From positions 2,294,001 through 2,358,000 of the forward strand of contig CM074768.1 of NCBI GenBank assembly GCA_037355855.1: 64,000 bases of DNA, given 5' to 3'. Position numbers and translations under genes: made by a program. The notes under the pieces were generated by a model, which worked only from the letters and a program-made list of their open reading frames with translations, was not told the origin of the DNA and searched no databases. This DNA is from Pseudo-nitzschia pungens (Eukaryota > Bacillariophyta > Bacillariophyceae > Bacillariales > Bacillariaceae). This document shows positions 51,986 to 63,089 of the stretch, piece by piece. Within the stretch, counting starts at the first letter, position 1. Each line of letters starts with the position of its first letter.

Positions 51986-54622
51986 ATGAACTCCGCAACG
52001 ACGACCGCGGCGTTCCGGGGAGAGCGGGGCAGCTTGCAGCGCCGGCTGCGGATGCTCCTGGCGTTTCTCTCGGTCCTTTCGTTGGTGCTTCTGGTGCATC
52101 GATCCGTGTCCCTGTCGGAGGTTCTGGTCCTGTCGGAGGGAATGCACGACGCCTACGAAAGGCAACCGGAAGGTGGTGGCAAGAGCGACAGATGATGGAG
52201 ATGGCAGAGATAGAGATGGAGATGGACACAGAGACAGAGACACAAATTCTCGATTTCCCACGTCCCAATCGAGGAAGCGCTGGGAGGCGATCCGATCGGC
52301 CTCTGTGCAACAATTTCTTCGGGCCGCCCGACTGGAATTGGAAGTTGAGTTGGAGTTGGAGTTGGAAGTTGGAATTGGAATTGGAATTGGAATTGGAACG
52401 GGAACGCAAAGACAACGACAACGACAACGACAACGACAAAGACAAATACAACGACTAAGGACAAGGACAACGAAAAAGAACACAAACCTCGCAACCCAGA
52501 TGATTCCGGCGATGAATTTTGCGAGGATTCTTCGCCCGAAACGACACAAAAACGAATCGCGGCCGCAACCTCCTTTCGCGGTGTGGCTCTACAGGGGCTA
52601 CCAGGGACTGGGGCACCGCCTCGGGAGGCAGGCGGCCGCAATGCACGCGGTAGCGACGCAGGCATTGCCAGTGGCGTCGCCGTTGCCCTTGCCGTTGCCA
52701 CTGCCACGACAAGAGCAACGAGATCACGAACCGTCGGAGTCGTCGTCGTCGTCGGAGTCGTTCTCCACCCTTCCGAGGCTGCTGTGGGTCCAGTGGGACA
52801 AGACGCCCGAAAAGGATCCCTGCGGGAATCTCCGTCGCTCGCAAAACACGGACAATGATAACGACAATGACGGTGCCGACAACAATGACGACGACGATGA
52901 TTTGTTCGAGCATCTCTTTGGCAGGGGCCCGCTCGTAGTCGGGAACTCGGCAACGGAATGGGAATCGCAATTGGAATTGGAATTGGAATTGGAACTGCAA
53001 AAGCAACGGAATCCGGAGTCGTTGGTCCGTACCACTACTACCACTCCCGAAAACAAAGCGACAACAACAGCAACAACAGCAACAACAACGATAACGCTCG
53101 ATGCCATTCGCGCCATTGCGGATCGCCACCTGGAGCTCCGCGAGGAGCGTGACCAGAGAAGAGCGGAGCCATCGGAACTCTCAACAACCCGCGATCGCGG
53201 CGCCGAACTCGAGTGCTCGGACTCGGACCCGAATCCATCCGCGCGCTCCTCCTACTCGCACTCGAGGATTTTTCACGACAACGTCGCCGGCTATCACCGG
53301 ATCGGATGCGGCCGGGAGAATTTGAGCGAACGCGAAAAGGACGATTACCTCCTCCCCGCCGTCATCGATGCGGCCCGATCCAACCTCGCCATGTACGAGC
53401 AACTGGCGGCCCTCTTTCGGTTTCCCCGCAACATCACGGACTTTGCGAGGGTCCATCGCTGGGACGACCGCCTCGTGGTGGGACTCCACGTCCGAGCCGG
53501 GAACGGGGAAACCGGGGACTTTGTCGCCAAGGGACGGGGCATCGAACATCTGGAAAAGTGGATCCGGGAGCTAGGCGGAAACGATCGCGGTTCTGGCCGC
53601 GAGAGCTGGGAACGCGCGGCGGCGAGAGCGGGAGGGATCGCGGCGGGGGCAACGGGAGGAGGAAGAGGAACTCGCCCCTCTCCTCTTTGTGGCGACGGAC
53701 GACCCGAGAGTCGCCGGGGGACTCGCAAAGCCATTACGCTTCCTTATCGTCGCAATCGCAATCGCGGTCGGAGTCGCAATTGCCGGTGGTGGCGTCCTTT
53801 TCGCGGCCCCGCGAGCAAACGGGCGTGAGCTTTGCGTCCCGGAGCCTCGACAGGGCAACCTGCCGGACCGAATGGGTCCACCAATGGATCGACGCGGTAT
53901 TGCTGGGAGCCTCCGACGTGGTGGTTGCCGGTCGCTATTCCTCCTTTTCCCAGACGCTGCCGCTGACCATGGTGCTGGGCGACTCGATCCGCGCTCGGAA
54001 CGGCAACAAAAATCACAATCGCAATCGCAATAGCAGAAATCACAATAGCAGAAATCACAATAGCGCCAACCGATTCGCGAATCGGTTGTTTTGCGAGGCC
54101 AACAAGAACGGGGACGGTCTGCGCTGCTACGACGACTATTTCGACTGGGCATTGACCCGAAACGAGCTGTTTGTGTCGTCGTCGTCGTCGTCGTCGTCGT
54201 CGTTTTCCTCCGAGGGCAAAAGCGTGAGCCATGTCGATGTCGATGTAAATGTCGATGTCGATGGAAATGTAAATGTCGATGATGCGTCCGCCGCCACCTC
54301 CACCTCCACCTCCACCTCCACCTCGTTGGTCGTATGGAACGAAACCCTGGAGGCCACCGTTCACTACCGAAAAGAAACCTATGTGAGGTGCGAATCCGAG
54401 GAGGACTTCCGGAGCAGGAAACGGAAACGGCGCAAGGCCAACAACACCGAGGAGGAGGCCAAGCGCCGGCGGCGGCAGCGCCAACGACTGCAAAAGCAAA
54501 AGCAAATGCAAAAGCGAACCCAAAACAACACCGAGGAGGAGGCCAAGCGTCGGCGGCGGCAGCGCCAACGACTGCAAAAGCAAATGCAAAAGCGAACCCA
54601 AAACATGGATGTTGCAACGTGA
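51986..54622 (+). pseudogene. Frame-broken glycosyltransferase-like gene (type II membrane)
   Basis: Coding signal runs through 2.6 kb but changes frame at least three times. It starts MNSATTT with a signal anchor (MLLAFLSVLSLVLLVHR). After a frame change near 52.17 kb come RKRWEAIRSASVQQFL, AVWLYRGYQGLGHRLGRQ and LLWVQWDK, then DDRLVVGLHVRAGNGETGD. Near 53571 one extra base, in GAGCTAGGCG, shifts the frame into LLFVATDDPRVAGGL. Near 53.73 kb it shifts again into LPVVASFSRPREQTGVSF, SDVVVAGRYSSFSQTLP and CYDDYFDWALTRNELFV. The motif order suggests a Golgi fucosyltransferase-like (GT23/NodZ-type) enzyme; that assignment is inference. Each break is a +1 shift. Decay, assembly error or unseen small introns could explain it. 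Confidence 0.5.
54440..54602 (+). repeat. Coding tandem duplication, about 80 bp
   Basis: Two copies of a unit encoding NNTEEEAKRRRRQRQRLQKQ; the second lacks one KQ dipeptide. They form the basic tail of the glycosyltransferase-like gene. Confidence 0.85.
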
Positions 54623-55095
54623 AAGTGATTCTCCTACCGTTGTTACGAACACGTTTGTTAGAATCCCGTGAATGATGAGTCGTGCACTACGAAATACTGA
54701 CAGGGTAGGACCTATTGGTCCCCACAAACGGTGTTCGTGTCTGATTGCTTGCAATGCTGCTGCTAACACATGGTTTTCATCCGCACAGCTATTGCCAGCA
54801 AAGCGGCAACCGAAAATCGAACAAGCGTTGAAATTCGTTTTTCGGGACGGAGCTTTCGTCTTGGAAACAAAACAAAATCTCCTCAATGCGGAAGTCGCGT
54901 GTCCCGGCAAACACGAAAACAGTCCACTCGGAATTGGACTCCAATTCCACCCCGTGAAGTGCAGCACTGCGCCGTTGGCAGCAAAACAGAGAAAAAATAC
55001 CTCAAGCACCGATTGAGGTAGCGATCTGATATCTCTCGAACCAATTTTCATCCTCGGAAGCACAAACATTTCTTGGCATGACACTTGTTGACGAA
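54623..55095. other. Short spacer
   Basis: No supported gene. Long minus frames here are shadows of the gene at 52.0-54.6 kb. Confidence 0.4.
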
Positions 55096-55743
55096 TTAAC
55101 AAGCTGTCATCCAAGCTATCATCCAAGCTATCATCCAAGCCACCATCCAAACTATCATCAAAGCCATCGTCAACAATAGAATGCGCTCTCTCCAATCCAT
55201 CATCGCCCAACGTACCCTCATGAATACCAGGATGAATACGTAGGTTAGCGCAGCATCGGAGACCGTACTCTCCCCTTCTTTCGCCTGCTTGGTCAAAGTT
55301 TGTGTTTCTGTGCGAAAGAGTAGATAGAGTACAGCCAAAGCAGACAAGAGTACAGCCAAAGGCGGTAGACAAGCTTTTGCTTCTGACAAAAAAATAATAT
55401 AAGCAAGAGTAATCGTAATCGAAACAATCAGCTTCATTGTCAGAATAAACATCTTCTCAAGCTTTTCTATTTCCTTATTGCTTTCGGGTAAAGTCCGTTC
55501 GGACTTCAGCCACTGGCACATAGTGTACGTAGTGTATGCTACCGATGCTACCGGATCGCCCCGACGATCGCCGCTACCGTCACAACCAACTCCGAAGCTG
55601 CAATACCTGCAATACCTGCAATACCTGCAATGCATTCTAAGATAACTTCCATAGTGCAATTTTACCGTCGTATAAAAAAAAATAGTTGTGTGTATGTTGT
55701 ATGTATTGTGTTTCTGGCTTTTGGTCTCGAAGAATGCGAACAT
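55096..55743 (-). CDS. Possible small multi-pass membrane protein
   Basis: A frame of up to 215 residues; a likelier start is the ATG at 55521 (MCQWLKSERTL), giving 141 residues. It has hydrophobic stretches MFILTMKLIVSITITLAYIIF, LAVLLSALAVLYLLF, AALTYVFILVF and LLTMALMIVWMVAWM. The C-terminus, WMVAWMIAWMIAWMTAC, is encoded by a 12-bp tandem repeat. No family is recognised; the repeat and lack of homology keep confidence low. Confidence 0.35.
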   Translation of the reverse strand: MFAFFETKSQKHNTYNIHTTIFFYTTVKLHYGSYLRMHCRYCRYCRYCSFGVGCDGSGDRRGDPVASVAYTTYTMCQWLKSERTLPESNKEIEKLEKMFILTMKLIVSITITLAYIIFLSEAKACLPPLAVLLSALAVLYLLFRTETQTLTKQAKEGESTVSDAALTYVFILVFMRVRWAMMDWRERILLLTMALMIVWMVAWMIAWMIAWMTAC

Positions 55744-56666
55744 TCGAATATTCACTTAGTGCGTTCTGTAGTCCTGTTGAGTAACCTTACAACTAGTAGT
55801 AGAAGTATTTTTTTGGTTGATTACTATTCGTGTGCGAGGAATTTCAAATTCTCGCAAGACCAAGAATGAAAATAGAACAAGAGCAGCAATCAAGACTGGA
55901 TGTTCTTGTAACTTACCACATTCATTGTTGGTCGTACTAGCGTGATGGTATTATTTTTGATACGGTGATCCCTAAGATCTACCGGGTACACTCACCAGGC
56001 GCACCAGCATCCCCTTACAGCGTCGTTATCAGTTACCGGTAGTAGTTCTTGTGCTGGACACGAATTTCCGTGTTAAATTTTTGACCACGAGAGTCAAGTG
56101 ATAATTCACTCCGTCTCCAAGATTACCGGTACCGTACACACGAGTAACAACTAGGGCTTACAGCAATCGTGCGTGTAACATCGGAACGTCAAAAACTGAA
56201 CAACTCTTGAGGGAAAAGAACAATTACTAATTGAACGACAGCTCCAGTAATTACTGGTATGTACATGTAGTTCATAAAAAGAAATATCTAATGTAAGCTC
56301 TCGACCCGGCTAAATGTAATTAGCTAAACTGCGCTACATGCAGAAAATGCTAGGTCGTACAAACAGAGCGCTGGCGCCACCAGAATGTATGGTACCCTTA
56401 CGAGTAAGATACTACAGAATTCCTATCAGCTGTCCCCGGGTTTCAGTAGAAATTACTAGTAGTCGGGGAAGTAGGACCGGGGGACAGCTGATAAGAATTT
56501 TGTACCGTAGTGGTGGAGCGGGAACAGTATGTAGTTCACATTATTGTAATACGTATTGAAAAAATGTACACGTACCGCGCAGGATTCAAAATGGAAAGAT
56601 AAACCTTACTCGGTGCTGCCAAAAGAAACCGCAACCTCCCCGCAGGCCAGGCCAGGTCAAGTCAAG
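55744..56666. other. Spacer with MITE-like copy
   Basis: No gene seen. It contains the second inverted-repeat element and a (GTCAA)n run at 56655-56680 that reaches into the end of the downstream minus-strand frame. Confidence 0.45.
56411..56505. repeat. MITE-like inverted-repeat element, copy 2
   Basis: Left arm ACAGAATTCCTATCAGCTGT... at 56414-56440 and right arm ACCGGGGGACAGCTGATAAG at 56475-56494. The arms match the copy at 36.3 kb almost exactly, while the 35-bp centre has diverged. Confidence 0.8.
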
Positions 56667-57512
56667 TCAAGTCAAGTCAGAACACCGACCACTTAACACA
56701 AACGACCTAATGCGAGCCTGCTCCTTTTGGTGCTCCACCACCCTCTTTTGCTGCGCCTTGTAGGCCGCCACGGACGGGCTCTGCAGAGAAAAGAAAAAGG
56801 AGGGGATCATTTCCGGCTTGTTCTCCTTCAGGGCTTGGCGGAGGCAGTGCGTCATCATGAGCGCGCTGGTGGGTGTCTCGGCCATCATGGTGTTGTGTAC
56901 CAGGGCCTGTCGCACCAGGCAATCAATGTCGGCTGTGTGAGGGTGCGCGCTCATGGGATCCCGGAAGAACAGGATCCCGCCGATGCGGCCGCTGACCATG
57001 AGGGAGACCAGCTCGGCATCTCCCCCCAGGGGCCCCGACGCGCAGGCGGGCCCGAACAACACGGTGCCCTTCTCCTCGTCCTTGAAGACCTCCTTGAGCA
57101 TGGTCATGGTGCTGTTGGTACCGGTCAGACGGAACTTTTTCAGAAGGTTCTTGTTGGCCACGACGAACTCACGCATGGTTGTCTTCATTTCGTTGTGGGA
57201 AACAAGGGCCAGGCACCTCATCGACGAGGGGGGAAAGGCAGCCTCGAAGTCCTGGTCCATCGAGTCCCTCATCGCGTCGAAGGACCCGTGCATGTATTGC
57301 ACAAGATCGACCGGGGAGACGTCAACGTCATCCTGAACGCAGAGAAGATCGCGGTAGGGATAGATCTTTTTGGAAATGTCCGTGAGCATGTTGGTCTTGT
57401 CACGATGGGACCGGAGAATGGCTCCCTCGAGCGTCGTCACATTGATAATGGAGTCGTCGTCATCATCATCATCGAGGTCGAGGTGCTCGAGTTCCGACAG
57501 CACGTCCGTCAT
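56667..57512 (-). CDS. Methylglyoxal synthase-like protein
   Basis: 281 residues from the ATG at 57512. Residues about 98-225 match methylglyoxal synthase, which converts dihydroxyacetone phosphate to methylglyoxal and phosphate: LALVSHNEMKTTMREFV, LTGTNSTMTMLKEV, ASGPLGGDAELVSLMVSGRI, ILFFRDPMSAHPHTADIDCL and NTMMAETPTSAL. The family's catalytic GGD aspartate, the DP of FFRDP and the His of PHTAD are present. The residue after the first conserved His is Asn rather than the usual Asp. An acidic N-terminal extension of about 95 residues and a basic helical tail of 60 residues are not part of the bacterial enzyme. EF-hand exons lie upstream in compatible phase, so this may be the 3' exon of a larger gene, entering at 57518 after an AG. 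Confidence 0.82.
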   Translation of the reverse strand: MTDVLSELEHLDLDDDDDDDSIINVTTLEGAILRSHRDKTNMLTDISKKIYPYRDLLCVQDDVDVSPVDLVQYMHGSFDAMRDSMDQDFEAAFPPSSMRCLALVSHNEMKTTMREFVVANKNLLKKFRLTGTNSTMTMLKEVFKDEEKGTVLFGPACASGPLGGDAELVSLMVSGRIGGILFFRDPMSAHPHTADIDCLVRQALVHNTMMAETPTSALMMTHCLRQALKENKPEMIPSFFFSLQSPSVAAYKAQQKRVVEHQKEQARIRSFVLSGRCSDLT

Positions 57513-57823
57513 GACGACCTTGGTTGTTTATCGATGCGTGTGTTTGCATTTCGTTGTTTAATCGGGTGGTAGAACAACCAGCAGAACAACCAATCGGAAC
57601 GGTTGGGAACCAAGGGAAAAGGGATTGGCGAACAATGGAAACGGAAACAACGATGGGGCGCTCTCAAGGTTAGAACCAAATGCTTCGCAACCAAAATCAA
57701 GAACCAACAGTAACCTTACTTCTGCCGATTCCGACCGGAAATAAGGACGCATGGTTAATACATGGTCAGTACATGGTCAATACTACTCACCGATCGGCTT
57801 TTTGATCCCAGACCCCTTCTTAC

Positions 57824-58452
57824 CGGACAGCGATCGGCTCTGAGATACTTGACCATCGTCTTGAACTCACAAAAATCTTCCATGAAAACAACAAGGATTG
57901 GAACGTGAGCAAGAGTGTCGGGATGCGATAGTATGCGAATGCGCCGATGCTGGTATTCCCTCGTGGGAATGTGGTGGTCTTCGTGTCTTACCGATTTCAC
58001 CATCGCCGTCCTTGTCAAACTCATCGATGACTCGCTCGACATGATCCGTATTGATCTTTCCTCCATCACTAGCAAGGAGATCACAGAGAGCCGTCAGCAG
58101 CTGCGCGCGACAGAGTTTGCCTGCAAATTTCCCATCCCATTACATCCCATCACATTTCACATCCAAATGCATTGCATCACATTGTGTTAGACGAGAGGGG
58201 GTGGTATGGAGAGCAACACCATGCAGAACAGCAGAACACACGGCGCAGCCCAAGTTCAATCTGCAACGGAGGTATAGGTACCCGTTACACTGTCAATTCA
58301 ATTCAATTCAATTCAATTCAATTCAATTCAATTCAACACAACTCACCGCTATTGTCTCGGTCATGCTTGTCAAAAACTTCCTTATCGTCGAGAACCACAG
58401 TGTCTTCAGAAATGACAGTGATAGTGGTAACGGGTGAAGTTGCTGCAACCAT
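57824..58452 (-). CDS. EF-hand pair in three exons (own gene or 5' part of MGS)
   Basis: Exons 58452-58347, 58120-57992 and 57876-57824 join in frame through GTGAGT, GTAAGA and GTAAGA donors and AAATTTGCAG and CATGGAAG acceptors. The 96 residues, starting MVAATSPVTTITV, hold two EF-hands. The first loop, DRDNSGKLCRAQ, spans the first junction and has Gln at position 12. The second, DKDGDGEIDFCE, spans the second junction and is canonical with Glu at position 12. The helix EFKTMVKYLRADRCP follows. That both loops are completed only by splicing strongly supports these exons. The ATG at 58452 has an A at -3 and G at +4, but upstream sequence is also open. The last exon ends in phase 0, compatible with the methylglyoxal synthase exon; a second donor, GTGAGT at 57788, is also in phase. 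Confidence 0.75.
58293..58336 (+). repeat. (CAATT)n array in the first EF-hand intron
   Basis: Eight CAATT pentamers lie just inside the donor of the first intron. Confidence 0.92.
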
Positions 58453-60136
58453 TTTCTCGAGATGGTCAAAGAATCCAAAGAATTTGTTGGAATATGTTCT
58501 GATTGAGTCAAACGCTTTTTGATAAAAATTATGTGGAAATAATGAAGAACGGTAGAAGGGAGAACTTTCGAAAATAAAAATGCGATTGTCGTAACTAGTT
58601 ATTGCATTGTTATGCCGTTTAATCTTCCAAAGTTTGTTGCAATCTTCCGGAGAATTTCAAGGAAAGAATCATTTCTGGCCACCTCGATGTGAGAAGGAAT
58701 GTACGGTTCTCGAAACCGTTGCTATTACCAGGTACTGCGAGGAGATGCTGAATGCGATCTTGCGTGACGGGTCAGGCATGGCAAACTATCATAGGCCAAT
58801 CTTCGCGAAACTGCTCGGCCAAAAAAATAACAGTCAACGATTGTTGAAAAGTGCCAAAAAATTATTTGAAAGAACAAACGAGGCACGAAAAAAAAAAAAA
58901 AAAAACAATGGCCGACAGTCGCGAAATCGCATTCATTGAATGTCGACAAACATGTGAGAACACTGACTTGTTATTTGTTGTAGTACTTAATGATCTACGA
59001 AGCCATAGGAGACGGAAGATTGTTTCTTTCTCGAGCAAATTGAGTCGAGAGGTGACTGGCTTCGGGAATTTTTTGTTATTGTTCTCAACGGATTGCATTG
59101 CATACCGTTTTCGAGATCGTACTTTTGGGGGAGAAACGCTTGTCATCATTTGTTGTACTTCGTAGTACTTAATTATCTACGAATCCATAGGAGACGGAAG
59201 ATTGTTTCTTTCTCGAGCAAATTGAGTCGAGAGGTGACTGGCTTGGGTAATTTTTTGTTATGGTTCTAAACGGCTTGCATATTCGTGATAGTGCACTTTG
59301 GGGAGAAACGCAATTTTAGAGACCAACCGATTTTAAAGGAGATTGAAAGGCGTTAGTTAATTACAATCTTTCCTTGGTGTGTGAACCATGAACCAATCGG
59401 AGCTTAATAATATCATGACAGAATATTTTCTGGTACTACATGTCCAACGAGAACGGAGACTCCTCTAATTAACATTATCAATTTTTTTCATCGGGATAAG
59501 TAAGAAATCTGAATACTTCCAGAGATTTTCACTATGAAGGATGATATTTCGATTGAATATGTCTTTCTTGGTTTCGTTAAATGAGGTTCCTCTTGTGAAG
59601 TACGTACGTAGTATTGAGTAAATCTTATCAACATTAGATGATTATTATTTTTGTCAGTATGGTAGAAGAACGTACGTGTACCTACTTTTTACGGTACGAT
59701 GATTGATTCATTCTTTCCTGTACAGTATTACTTTCACTCGAGAAAATCGGATGCAATTACGAATTCAACGTACTTGTACCGATAACTATTACTCCTATTA
59801 TTCATATAAGTAATCTTACACGACGTGTACATGGCATGAAGAAGAATTATTCTACTTTCAAAGTGAAATACGAGTACGTACTGTAATACGAAGTTGTTAA
59901 CAATGCTCATATAAATAATACCGATTGCGATGGGCATACGTTGTTGCTTCCAATTAGGAACTTCGCCGTATGAAAAATGGGATGCTCATACCGAACCGTA
60001 AGGTTACGGTACGTACTCAGATTGAATACCTGTACCCGGATGTCCTCACAGCTGTCCTCAAGTACGGTAAGGTAAGTTACTCTTATGTACCGCGATAGAT
60101 AATCTCTTATCATTATTATCACTTCGTATTTTACTT
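58453..60136. other. Intergenic spacer with a tandem duplication
   Basis: No supported gene. An 18-base A-run lies at 58889-58906, and a 150-bp unit is duplicated at 59.0-59.3 kb. The remainder is AT-rich with TACGTACGTA and GGTACGAT motifs. Confidence 0.45.
58979..59312 (+). repeat. Tandem duplication, about 150-bp unit
   Basis: Copies at about 58979-59142 and 59163-59312 share GGAGACGGAAGATTGTTTCT and the following 60 bases, with scattered substitutions. Confidence 0.88.
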
Positions 60137-60942
60137 TTAAATGGTTGGACGTCCGATACTGCTAATCCTCTTTTCGGTGCTGGAGAAACAACACATTCGT
60201 TCGAAATCAAATTTTGCTTCGATCCAACCCCCGCTGGTTACATCGTAGCCGACAGCAAATAAACGAAGAAAGTAGGATTCGTTTGCTTGCGAGGAATACG
60301 GATTGACGATATTGGTGTTGGAACCGTTTCCTCGGTAGACCCCGACTTGTTCTATCGATGCACTGGTCCCACCGGTTCTCCGGTGCAAAGTTGGCCTCGT
60401 AGAGATCATGCTTGGATTCTTTCTGAATCCCAAAATCTACATTAATGGTTCCATCCTGGTAAGGTGTAAAATCGATGGTGTCAACATAACCGAACACACA
60501 CGAGAGCGAGTCGCAGCAAGAGTTATAATCCGCTAAAGATTCCAGTCCTACCGACGCTATCGCCCTATCGACATTCTGGTCGGATTGAAAATGCCCTAGG
60601 AACTGAATTGTGCTACCGCCTTGGGGGAAGAAGGCTCCAGAATTGGTAACGCAACTCAAATCTTTACCCCTTGCAATACAGCTGTGAGTTGAGCAATAGT
60701 GCTCGTAATCACTGTCATCTCTAAAGTTGACCGGTTCTACCGATCACCGTATCGTTGTAGAGGGCGTTCACGTTAGCTTCATTGTCAAACACCGTTGCAA
60801 TGCTCCGAACGGGGATGAATGTTATAGTCGAGTCATCTGGAGTTCCGTGAGCATGGGAGGTGTCAGCTGGAGAGGTCAAAGCTACGAGAAAGAGTAAGGT
60901 TACAGCAATCGAACAACGGATGAACGGTTGCTCATTGAAGGC
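60137..60942 (-). pseudogene. Broken paralogue of the secreted protein at 61.7-63.3 kb
   Basis: The minus strand aligns segment by segment with the intact gene downstream on the map: TLLFLVALTSPADTSHAHG, PVRSIATVFDNEANVNALYN, CSTHSCIARG, SCVTNSGAFFPQGG, CCDSLSCVFGYVDTIDF and SASIEQVGVYRG through NESYFLRLFAVG. A one-base insertion after TVIG (near 60740) and a second frame change near 60400 break it. No ATG is found at its 5' end, which stops about 25 bp from tRNA-Ile. It ends soon after the LRLFAVG motif, without the Lys/Ser-rich tail of the paralogue. It is probably a decayed tandem copy. Confidence 0.75.
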
Positions 60943-60964
60943 CAGACTGTTCCCCCAGTAACAG

Positions 60965-61038
60965 GCTTTCGTAGCTCAGCTGGTTAGAGCGTGGGTCTAA
61001 TAAACCCAAGGTCGTGGGTTCGATCCCCACCGAGAGTA
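60965..61038 (+). tRNA. tRNA-Ile (AAT)
   Basis: Acceptor GCTTTCG with CGAGAGT (G-U first pair), D-arm TAGCTCAGCTGGTTAGAGC, anticodon stem TGGGT/ACCCA around loop CTAATAA, T-arm GTGGG-TTCGATC-CCCAC. No obvious T-run follows. Confidence 0.87.
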
Positions 61039-61050
61039 TTCGCTTCGATC

Positions 61051-61122
61051 GTCTTGTTCGTACAGTGGTTAGTACCCCGCATTTTGGTTGCGGAAACCAG
61101 AGTTCGATTCTCAGTCTGGACA
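61051..61122 (+). tRNA. tRNA-Gln (TTG), possibly degenerate
   Basis: Anticodon stem CCGCA/TGCGG encloses loop TTTTGGT, reading TTG. The D-arm is TCGTACAGTGGTTAGTAC and the T-loop TTCGATT. Two acceptor pairs and one T-stem pair are mismatched. A TTTT run follows at once. It lies only 12 bp from tRNA-Ile, so the two could be co-transcribed. Confidence 0.65.
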
Positions 61123-61682
61123 CTTTTCGCTTATGCTTCCTACCGATGTTGGATTTTCGTCCAGATAACGTTGGTTGTGCAACGGGACAATCACTCTCCG
61201 TTTCAGAAACGGAACCTATCTGTTTCATTACGCATAGCGGGTGCCGATTCTGCAGAGCACCCATCGATGTAGAAACCGTGACAAGGAACGACGCGAAGGG
61301 GAAAAAGGAGATCAGAACAACAGAATGTGATATCATGTTACATACGCACTGTCTTCCGAAACAATTTCACTTACAACAGTTTTCCAAACGGAAGAAAAAT
61401 GTTTTGTTAGAACAAGAGAGTTATTGCCGCTTGCGTAGTGTTTTGTGTTCCGGTGGTTTGTTTTGGCAAATTAGCTCCATGATTATCCACCACCACAACG
61501 ACAACCACCATCATACTAGTTCGAGACAACACGAACTAACTAGTAGTATGCACAAGAATAGACAGTTTGTGAGAGATCACTTATACAACACTGTCAATCC
61601 ACTTGTATTCTATCAGAAAAAGGTGGGTTTTTGTTTCTATCTCGTTGCCGTGATTGTACTACTAGTGTATCCTGGTCTTTGC
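61123..61682. other. Short spacer
   Basis: No supported gene; the 259-codon plus frame crosses both tRNA genes and is an artefact. Confidence 0.45.
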
Positions 61683-63053
61683 CTATGCTTGCTTAGCACT
61701 CTTCTTCTCGGAGCGATCTCCAGGACTTGTTGTACCCTTGCTCTTGCCGGTGTCGTAGCTCTTGCCCAAGTTCTTGCCGGCGCTCTTGTATGAATTTTTC
61801 TCGGACTTTGTGCCGGCGCTCTTGCCGGTGTCGAAACTCTTGCCAGCACTCTTGTTGTCGGATTTCTTCTCGGACTTTGTACCGGCGCTCTTGCCGGTGT
61901 CGGAGCTCTTCTTGTCGGGTTTGCTGTCGGATTTGACGCCTCCGGTGCTCTTGCCGGTGACGGAGCTCTTCCCAACCGCGCTCTTGCCTGTTGCGTCGGC
62001 GCTCTTGCCACCGCCCTTGTTGGTTTTGTTGGTCTTGTTCTTCTTTTGTGTCTTCTTTTTGGACGACTTGAGAGATTTCGAGTTGGGAGAGGCCGAGGGA
62101 GACGAGGACGAGGACGACGGAAGGATCAAACTCGGAGCCTCCGATGCCACCGATGTCGGTCCGGAAGATGGCACGTTTGTATGGTCGTGCCGGGTCGACG
62201 GCGACACAGACACACGCGAAGGTGTAGATGTAGATGCAGAGTCACTAGGAGCAAAAGACGGCCGAAGACGAGAGCTTGCCGTCGGCACGATGGTTGATGG
62301 CAGTGCACTCGGCGGCGCGGACAGATACTGTTGTGTGGTTGTGGTGGTGGGCTCGAGTGTTGGAGTTGGAGTTGTTGGCTGGTGGTCTAGGAGAGACGTG
62401 GGGAGTTTAGTGCCGGCGGTAAAAAATCGAAGAAAGTAGGATTCGCCGGCGCGCAGAGAATACTCTTCAACAACCACGGTGGTTGTGGCAGACCGTCCCC
62501 GGTAGACGTGGACCTGTTCGATCGACGCACCAGTTGTAGTTGTAGTTGCAGTTGTAGTTGCAGATGCAGCTGTTGTAGTAGCAGTTACAGTTGAACTCGT
62601 AGTCGAACGGCTTGCGATGCCGTCTTCGGTGGTGCCTCCGGTGTTGGGCTTGGTGTTCCGGTACAGCGTAATGGCAAATTCATATAAATCCGACTCGGAC
62701 TCGGAGTGAATGCCAAACTCGATTCCGATGGTTCGATCCCGGCGAATGGTAAAATCGACGGTTTCCACGTACCCAAACACGCAGGACTTGGCCTCGCAAC
62801 ACGGGTGTGGGGAGTCCGAGGCCAATGGGGAGTCCGAGTCGCCCCCTCCCTCTAACCGGCTGTTGTCCACCCACTGGTCGAAGCGGAAATACGCCGGCAA
62901 CTGCTGGGATTGTTGTTGTTGATGATGATGATGATTCGAGGTATTCTTGTTACTACTGTTGCCACCGAAGGGAATGAGGCCTCCGGAGTGGGTGACGCAG
63001 CTCGGACTCGTGCCCCTTGCCATGCAGGTCTGGGTGGAACAAACGTGTGGGTG

Positions 63054-63089
<36 letters not shown>

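Noticed and set aside
53744..55372. 542-codon minus frame
   Set aside because: It lies antisense to the glycosyltransferase-like motifs and is built largely of repeat translation.
58889..58906. A-run as a retrocopy poly(A) tail
   Set aside because: No processed-gene sequence precedes it and no target duplication was found.
61014..61793. 259-codon plus frame
   Set aside because: It runs through two tRNA genes and the antisense of the silaffin-like tail.
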